Shown here in pieces: positions 7,530 through 11,924 of a stretch of DNA of 11,924 bases. Position 1 is the stretch's first letter. Each line of letters starts with the position of its first letter. The notes under the pieces are model-generated. The model was not told where the DNA came from, ran no database searches, and was given only the letters and a program-made list of their open reading frames with translations. The translations under genes and the position numbers were made by a program. The DNA lies in NCBI GenBank assembly GCA_030620285.1, contig JAUXFA010000012.1, positions 1-11,924 on the forward strand. The letters are read 5' to 3'. Source of the DNA: Piscirickettsiaceae bacterium. Its GTDB lineage: Bacteria; Pseudomonadota; Gammaproteobacteria; Nitrosococcales; Methylophagaceae.

Positions 7530-7535
7530 TCCTCT
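7530..7535 (-). promoter_or_regulatory. Ribosome binding site of the cyclase gene within the mltF stop
   Basis: AGAGGA begins inside the mltF TAG stop (7534-7536) and sits eight bases before the cyclase ATG. It sets that start and points to translational coupling with mltF. Confidence 0.6.
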
Positions 7536-8925
7536 ACAGGGCCGGGGGAGGAGTTTGTTGATCAATACCAGGCTCAGTGGAAATGCTTTTCTGTTGATCA
7601 TGTAACAAAATATCATAATAGCGACGAATATTTTCCACGTAGCGAACTGGCTCACCACCACGGGCATAACCATGCCGTGTTTGCTCATACCATTGTTTTT
7701 TAGCCAATAGAGGCAAGTGCGCTTTGATATCTGGCCATAAATCGGGGTTGCTACCCGCCTTCTCAGTGAGTACTCTGGCATCTTCTACATGGCCTAATCC
7801 CAGATTGTATGAAGCAAGTGCGATCCATGTCTTATCTGGCTCAGTAATTTGTTCTGGTAGCCGTTTACGAATTGATGCTAAATAGGCTGCACCACCATGA
7901 ATGCTTTGTGAAGGATCTTCACGATCTTCGATACCAATTTGTTTGGCTGTCGATTGAGTCAACATCATCAGCCCCCTCACACCTGTACTTGAGACCGCTT
8001 GTGAATTCCAATGTGATTCTTGATAAGAAATGGCAGCCAATAAGCGCCAATCAAAACCAAATTCGTTTGCTGCTTTTTCAAAATCAGCTTGGTATTTAGG
8101 TAGGAGTGTCAATATTCGACGATGGATAGTACGGGTATCAACATAATCAAAACGGCGGATATGGCCGTAATATTTTGCGATTAATCTATCGAGGTCACCA
8201 GAGGCATCCAGTTGTTCAAAAAAGGTCGCCATTTCATTATAAAGTGTGCCATCTTCAGCCAGTGGCATTGCCCAGGCTAAAGGTTGTGGGTCGGAAATAT
8301 TAAAGGCGACACGCAGTTCGGGAAATAAGGTTTGGTTGGCGGCCACTTCATTTGAATCGGCAATGGTATAGTCAATCATTTCCAATTGCACTAATTCCAA
8401 TAAACCACTGCTATCGAGTTCAGAATTTTCAGTCCACTCTAATTCAGGCACCTCTTGCTGATGGGATTGCAGTTGCTCAACATGGCTACTATCAGCAACT
8501 ACTTCTAATTGCCCTTGTTGTAAGGCGGTAATATTGCGAGGTTTTTTTGTGCCTTGACGATAAACCAGCTGTTGAGTTACTTCTTGGTAGACAGGGCCAA
8601 ACCGGATAATGTCTTTGCGTGCTGGTGTAATGGTTAAGCCTGCTGCAGCAATATCGGCTTTACCTTGTTCGATAAGCTGTAGCATATTCCCTAAATTATC
8701 AGGGACAATAATTTTTAGTTTTACATTGAGATGTTGGGCAAAGAGTTGGGCCAGTTCATATTCAAAGCCTGCTAATGATTCGCCTTTGACATAATAGCTA
8801 GTAGGGGCATAGCGAGTCAGTACTCGTAATTCTCCACGCTCACGAATTTCTTCCAAGTGGGGCTGCGCTTCACCACAAGCAATAAGTAAGCTTAATGAGA
8901 CCAGTAATAGGCTAATAAATTTCAA
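7534..8925 (-). CDS. mltF: MltF, membrane-bound lytic murein transglycosylase F
   Basis: This 463-residue lipoprotein starts MKFISLLL with a lipobox LIAC ending at Cys17, so it should be lipid-anchored, probably in the outer membrane. Residues about 30-255 form a type 3 periplasmic solute-binding domain (GELRVLTRYAPTSYY, then FEYELAQLFA), which regulates rather than transports in MltF. Residues about 283-400 are the SLT lysozyme-like domain, with catalytic Glu303 in ISYQESHW, GVRGLMMLT at 315-323 and ASYNLGLGHV at 371-380. The enzyme cleaves the MurNAc-GlcNAc bond with 1,6-anhydro product formation. It ends in a short Gln/Pro-rich tail. AGGAG lies about eleven bases before the ATG, rather far. 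tadA is upstream after 167 bases, as in the E. coli neighbourhood where mltF and tadA also adjoin, in a different order. Confidence 0.95.
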   Translation of the reverse strand: MKFISLLLVSLSLLIACGEAQPHLEEIRERGELRVLTRYAPTSYYVKGESLAGFEYELAQLFAQHLNVKLKIIVPDNLGNMLQLIEQGKADIAAAGLTITPARKDIIRFGPVYQEVTQQLVYRQGTKKPRNITALQQGQLEVVADSSHVEQLQSHQQEVPELEWTENSELDSSGLLELVQLEMIDYTIADSNEVAANQTLFPELRVAFNISDPQPLAWAMPLAEDGTLYNEMATFFEQLDASGDLDRLIAKYYGHIRRFDYVDTRTIHRRILTLLPKYQADFEKAANEFGFDWRLLAAISYQESHWNSQAVSSTGVRGLMMLTQSTAKQIGIEDREDPSQSIHGGAAYLASIRKRLPEQITEPDKTWIALASYNLGLGHVEDARVLTEKAGSNPDLWPDIKAHLPLLAKKQWYEQTRHGYARGGEPVRYVENIRRYYDILLHDQQKSISTEPGIDQQTPPPAL

Positions 8926-9092
8926 ACAAGGCTCCTAAAGCTTTTATAGTTTCTGATTATCGCTTCATATGGACAGTTTTGCACGAGTTTAAGTTTTTAT
9001 TGATTCTAAAGTATTGTTTTTGATCACATTTTTGCGGAAATTATTTTTTATAGTAGTGATGGATAATAAGCTTAAAATGGTCGTGATGTATT
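8926..9092. other. Intergenic gap between tadA and mltF
   Basis: This is the longest non-coding stretch in the window (167 bases) and is AT-rich. It should hold the end of the waaA-tadA transcript and a promoter for mltF. On the minus strand GATAAT at 8957-8962 resembles a -10 box, but no matching -35 is convincing. No strong hairpin follows tadA. No RNA gene was seen. Confidence 0.4.
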
Positions 9093-9542
9093 TTAGCGTC
9101 GGGCTTGAAAAAACTGCTGTAGTAAGGCGCTACTTTGATCAGCTAAAATACCATGTTCACAGTGAACATAATGATTGAGTTGTTGGGTATTAAAAATATC
9201 AAAACAACTACCGCCGGCACCCGTTTTAGGTTCTTTGGCGGCAAAGACAACACGATCTATACGGGCATGAATAATTGCACCAGCGCACATAATGCAAGGC
9301 TCTAAAGTGACATAGAGTGTTGCGCCGGCGAGGCGGTAATTACTGCTATTTGTGCAGGCTGAACGTAGCGCTTGAATTTCAGCATGTGCGGTGGGGTCAT
9401 GGCTAAGTATAGGTTGATTCCAACCTTCCCCAAGGATTATGTCATCTCGAATTATGACTGCGCCGATAGGAACTTCATTTTGCTGTTGAGCATGTTCAGC
9501 GAGGGAGAGGGCATGAGCCATCCAATACTCATCATTGTGCAT
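9093..9542 (-). CDS. tadA: TadA, tRNA(Arg) adenosine-34 deaminase
   Basis: This 149-residue zinc deaminase shows the family motifs: HAE at 53-55 (zinc ligand His53, proton-shuttle Glu55) and PCIMC at 82-86 (zinc ligands Cys83 and Cys86). EYWMAHALSLA near the N-terminus and VPIGAVI at 24-30 are typical of TadA rather than cytidine or guanine deaminases. It converts adenosine 34 of tRNA-Arg(ACG) to inosine so that CGU, CGC and CGA can be read. Its ATG (9540-9542) lies inside the end of waaA, giving an 11-base overlap, and there is no clear Shine-Dalgarno, so translation probably depends on ribosomes finishing waaA. Confidence 0.95.
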   Translation of the reverse strand: MHNDEYWMAHALSLAEHAQQQNEVPIGAVIIRDDIILGEGWNQPILSHDPTAHAEIQALRSACTNSSNYRLAGATLYVTLEPCIMCAGAIIHARIDRVVFAAKEPKTGAGGSCFDIFNTQQLNHYVHCEHGILADQSSALLQQFFQARR

Positions 9543-10809
9543 GGCGAGTAATATGGTGCTTGATCAAGTTAACAAGTCGAGTGCTGGCACCTAGACTATG
9601 GGCAATCAGTTTCAAGCCAGCTTCGCCCATTTGAGCGCGTTGTTGGGCATTTTGCAATAAGGTAGTCGTTGCCTCCGCTAATTCTTGGCTATCAGTTACC
9701 TCAATGGCTGCCCCTGCTTCAAGAAACTGTTGGGTAATTTCATTAAAATTGAAATAGTGTGGGCCAGTGATGATTGCACGACCTAATGCGGCCGGCTCAA
9801 GCAAATTATGGCCGCCATGTGGTACTAGGCTTCCACCAACAAAAGCAACGTCACAAGCTGCGTAGAACAAGGGTAGTTCGCCCATGGTATCAACGACTAA
9901 TACTTGTATGTCTGATGGACATGGTTGATGCTCACTACGGCGTAAGGTTTTAAAACCTGCACGTTGTGTTAGCGAGGTGACACGATCAAAACGTTCAGGG
10001 TGTCGGGGCACAATAATTAGTAATAATTCTGGGAACAGCGCACGTACTTGGCGAGAGGCATTCAAAATGATTTCATCTTCACCTTCATGAGTGCTCGCAG
10101 CGACCCACACCGGTCGGTTGCTATCCCATATATGTCGCATGGCGGCAGCCTGTTCATTCAAGCTGGCAGGTAGACTAATTTCATATTTTAGATTACCAAC
10201 GGCATGTACTTTATTAATGTCAGCACCCAGCTGCTGAAATCGTTGTCGATCTTGTTGGCCTTGTGCTGCAATAAGATGCAAATCATTTAATGTATTTTTG
10301 ATGAATTTTGGAAAGCGAGCATAACCTTTTGTTGAACGTTCAGATAGTCGCGCATTGGCCAATACCAATGGTACTTTATGACGACGGCAGGTAAATAATA
10401 AGTTGGGCCAAATTTCAGTTTCCATAATAATGCCAAACTCTGGGTGGCTACGGTCTAGAAAACGTTTGATGGCAAAGGGATAATCATATGGTAAATAACA
10501 ATGTGTGACCGAATCAGCAAATAATAGTTTGACGCGATCGCTGCCTGTTGGAGTCATGGTGGTAATTAATAAAGTGTGTTCTGGAAACTCAAGTTGCAAT
10601 GCTTTGACTAAGGGGCGACATGCTTCAACTTCACCGACAGAGACGGCATGGATCCAGATAACAGGTGTTTGTTCCGCTAGGATGGGACTTGAGCCGAAGC
10701 GCTCAGACCAGCGTCGCCAATATGCAGGTGAGCGAAAACCTCGCCAGATAAGGCGAAGTATTATTAAGGGTAGGCCCAGAAAAAATAGGCTGGTATAAAA
10801 TATTCTCAA
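9532..10809 (-). CDS. waaA: WaaA (KdtA), Kdo transferase
   Basis: This 425-residue GT-B glycosyltransferase has one N-terminal membrane anchor (about 5-22). The acceptor-side motif WIHAVSVGE places the catalytic-base glutamate at Glu60; METEIWPNL follows at 129-137, and the donor-binding signature GGSLVPHGGHNLLEPA at 325-340. It moves Kdo from CMP-Kdo to lipid IVA at the inner face of the cytoplasmic membrane; whether it adds one or two residues cannot be told from sequence. The start is TTG, chosen because GAGG lies five bases upstream, an in-frame TGA lies just before it, and no ATG occurs near the anchor. It ends in tandem TGA TGA codons. It is divergent from lpxL, whose product acts on the WaaA product. 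Confidence 0.94.
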   Translation of the reverse strand: MRIFYTSLFFLGLPLIILRLIWRGFRSPAYWRRWSERFGSSPILAEQTPVIWIHAVSVGEVEACRPLVKALQLEFPEHTLLITTMTPTGSDRVKLLFADSVTHCYLPYDYPFAIKRFLDRSHPEFGIIMETEIWPNLLFTCRRHKVPLVLANARLSERSTKGYARFPKFIKNTLNDLHLIAAQGQQDRQRFQQLGADINKVHAVGNLKYEISLPASLNEQAAAMRHIWDSNRPVWVAASTHEGEDEIILNASRQVRALFPELLLIIVPRHPERFDRVTSLTQRAGFKTLRRSEHQPCPSDIQVLVVDTMGELPLFYAACDVAFVGGSLVPHGGHNLLEPAALGRAIITGPHYFNFNEITQQFLEAGAAIEVTDSQELAEATTTLLQNAQQRAQMGEAGLKLIAHSLGASTRLVNLIKHHITRHAQ

Positions 10810-10895
10810 AAGTGCCTCATTTCAGACGGATTATTTAGCGATAAACCAGCGAGAATGATAGCATAGGCACGATATTTCTTAGTTATTTGGTCTCC
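10810..10895. promoter_or_regulatory. Divergent promoter region between waaA and lpxL
   Basis: The two genes are transcribed away from each other out of 86 bases, so both promoters must lie here or just inside the genes. AATAAT on the minus strand near 10830 is a possible waaA -10 box. I could not identify a full promoter or an operator. Confidence 0.35.
10815..10818 (-). promoter_or_regulatory. waaA ribosome binding site, supporting a TTG start
   Basis: GAGG is five bases before the TTG at 10807-10809. The only nearby upstream ATG is out of frame and reaches a stop after four codons, so the TTG is the best-supported start. Confidence 0.55.
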
Positions 10896-11810
10896 ATGAA
10901 AATTATTCAGTGGCAATTTTTACACCCGCGGTATTGGCTTAGCTGGTTAGGTTTGATTTTAATGCGGCTATCCATTTATTTACCGGTGCGTATGCAGTTA
11001 TGGATGGGATCGTTATTAGCATGGCTGATGACGCCTTTAATGAAGGATAGAAAGAAAATTGCTATTCGAAATTTAGAACTTTGTTTCCCCGATCTTTCTG
11101 AAAAACAGAGACAGAAAATATTAGAACAAAATTTCCAAAAAATGGGAATGATGATGATCGAAACAGCATTGAGCTGGTGGGCGAGTGATAAAAGTCTGAT
11201 TAATAGGGTGAAGTTTGAAGGTTTGGAGTATTTAGAACAGGCGGTTGCTAGCAAAAAAGGTGTCATTATATTAACAGGCCATTTTACCTGTATGGAAATT
11301 GGTGGTCGTCTACTGGCCTTGAAAATGCCTGGATATGTTTTTTTTAGACCGATGAAAAATGCATTATTTAATGCCTTTATGATGGCGGCACGGAAACGCT
11401 TCACCGAGGGAATAATTAAACAAAAAGAGCCACGGGCCATGTTTAAAGTATTAAAGCAAGGGAAAGCAGTTTGGTTTGCCCCTGATCAAGATTTTGGTGC
11501 CAGACAAAGTATTTATGCTACATTTTTTGGAGTGAGGGCGGCGACAACGACATTTACAGCTAAAATGGCGAAGATGACTGGGGCAGCCGTTATTCTATTT
11601 ATACCAAAACGCAATAATGATGGTAGCTATACCTTACGTTGTCAGCCAGCAGTGGAAGACTTTCCCAGTGATGATGAGTTGGCGGATGTGCAGCGAATTA
11701 ATGATTTAATTGAACAAGAAATCCGGCAAATGCCAGAGCAATATTTTTGGGTTCATCGCCGCTTTAAAACACAGCCGGAAGGTAAGGGATTATTGTATAA
11801 GCACAAATAA
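10896..11810 (+). CDS. lpxL: LpxL/HtrB-type lipid A late acyltransferase
   Basis: From the ATG at 10896 the protein has 304 residues, the usual length for this family. A hydrophobic N-terminal anchor (about 10-45) is followed by the acyltransferase domain. The catalytic HX4E motif is HFTCME, His129 to Glu134, in a TGHFTCMEIGG context; a FFRPMKN block follows, then APDQDFG around 196-202 and the C-terminal WVHRRFKT. These enzymes transfer a secondary acyl chain from acyl-ACP to Kdo2-lipid IVA at the inner membrane. LpxL, LpxM and LpxP cannot be told apart reliably here; LpxL is the default. A TTG three codons upstream (10887) is in frame but has no better ribosome site. The gene is monocistronic, between divergent waaA and convergent rpsI. 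Confidence 0.88.
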   Translation: MKIIQWQFLHPRYWLSWLGLILMRLSIYLPVRMQLWMGSLLAWLMTPLMKDRKKIAIRNLELCFPDLSEKQRQKILEQNFQKMGMMMIETALSWWASDKSLINRVKFEGLEYLEQAVASKKGVIILTGHFTCMEIGGRLLALKMPGYVFFRPMKNALFNAFMMAARKRFTEGIIKQKEPRAMFKVLKQGKAVWFAPDQDFGARQSIYATFFGVRAATTTFTAKMAKMTGAAVILFIPKRNNDGSYTLRCQPAVEDFPSDDELADVQRINDLIEQEIRQMPEQYFWVHRRFKTQPEGKGLLYKHK

Positions 11811-11836
11811 AAAAGGCCATCCGAAGATAGCCTTTT
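11811..11836. terminator. Shared terminator of rpsI (minus) and lpxL (plus)
   Basis: AAAAGGCCATC (11811-11821), loop CGAA and GATAGCCTTTT (11826-11836) form a hairpin. On the minus strand the one non-Watson-Crick pair is a T-G wobble, the loop reads TTCG closed by C-G (the very stable UUCG type), and six T bases follow (11814 down to 11809). On the plus strand that pair is a C-A mismatch and only four T bases follow. It is therefore a stronger terminator for rpsI than for lpxL. Confidence 0.8.
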
Positions 11837-11857
11837 GAAAATATAGATGTATTTGAA

Positions 11858-11924
11858 TTAACGTTTTGAGAATTGAGGACGTTTACGTGCTTTATGTAAA
11901 CCAATTTTCTTACGTTCAACAGCA
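11858..11924 (-). CDS. rpsI: Ribosomal protein S9, C-terminal end (partial)
   Basis: Only the last 21 codons and the TAA stop are in the window; the gene continues off the right edge. The tail reads AVERKKIGLHKARKRPQFSK plus a final Arg, matching the conserved basic S9 C-terminus that reaches into the decoding centre of the 30S subunit, ending Ser-Lys-Arg. In most bacteria rplM (L13) lies directly upstream in the same operon, which would be outside this window. It ends 21 bases before the UUCG-type hairpin terminator that it shares with lpxL. Confidence 0.93.
   Translation of the reverse strand, partial: AVERKKIGLHKARKRPQFSKR

Noticed and set aside
7446..7781. 111-codon frame across the end of mltF and the start of the cyclase gene, same strand
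   Set aside because: It is another frame of two real genes and has no family resemblance or start signal.
10505..10798. 97-codon open frame antisense to the waaA N-terminus
   Set aside because: It is a shadow of the WaaA coding frame with no domain signature.
10976..11440. 154-codon open frame antisense to lpxL
   Set aside because: It lies wholly inside a well-supported acyltransferase gene and has no recognisable domain; the composition looks like a reverse-strand shadow.

Overview
The window looks like ordinary chromosome from a moderately AT-rich, Gram-negative gammaproteobacterium. It carries lipid A and Kdo genes (waaA, lpxL), a periplasmic lytic transglycosylase lipoprotein (mltF) and a ribosomal protein tail (rpsI). 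Two further traits narrow the organism: a Sox-type sulfite/sulfane dehydrogenase subunit (SoxC), and System II (ResB/CcsA) rather than Ccm-type cytochrome c maturation. This combination suggests a sulfur- or C1-oxidising Thiotrichales-like lineage (Methylophaga, Cycloclasticus and Thiomicrospira relatives). That placement is inference and is not settled by the sequence.

Layout. (1) Positions 1-1186, minus strand: engB, then soxC nine bases downstream; soxC runs off the left edge. (2) Positions 1309-5872, plus strand: a diheme cytochrome c4, resB, ccsA and dsbA, a respiratory cytochrome with its assembly and thiol-redox genes. A hairpin-plus-T-tract terminator lies between the cytochrome gene and resB. 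(3) Positions 5902-10809, minus strand: waaA, tadA, mltF and a GGDEF diguanylate cyclase gene, read in that order. waaA and tadA overlap; mltF and the cyclase gene are 12 bases apart. (4) Positions 10896-11810, plus strand: lpxL, divergent from waaA. (5) Positions 11858-11924, minus strand: the last 21 codons of rpsI, convergent with lpxL across a shared hairpin.

How the genes work together. Cytochrome c4 is exported and receives two haems through the ResB-CcsA machine, and DsbA acts on periplasmic thiols in the same compartment. SoxC feeds electrons from sulfur compounds toward c-type cytochromes. WaaA makes Kdo2-lipid IVA, the acceptor that LpxL acylates. MltF trims peptidoglycan and is probably co-transcribed with the c-di-GMP gene.

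The most notable anomaly is an in-frame TGA eight codons after the GGEEF active-site motif of the cyclase. The rest of the GGDEF domain (70 codons) is intact downstream in the same frame, so this is a very recent nonsense mutation or a base error. I saw no mobile element, CRISPR array, tRNA or prophage, and no convincing new multi-gene system. No stretch over 300 bases lacks a gene; the longest intergenic gap is 167 bases (8926-9092).
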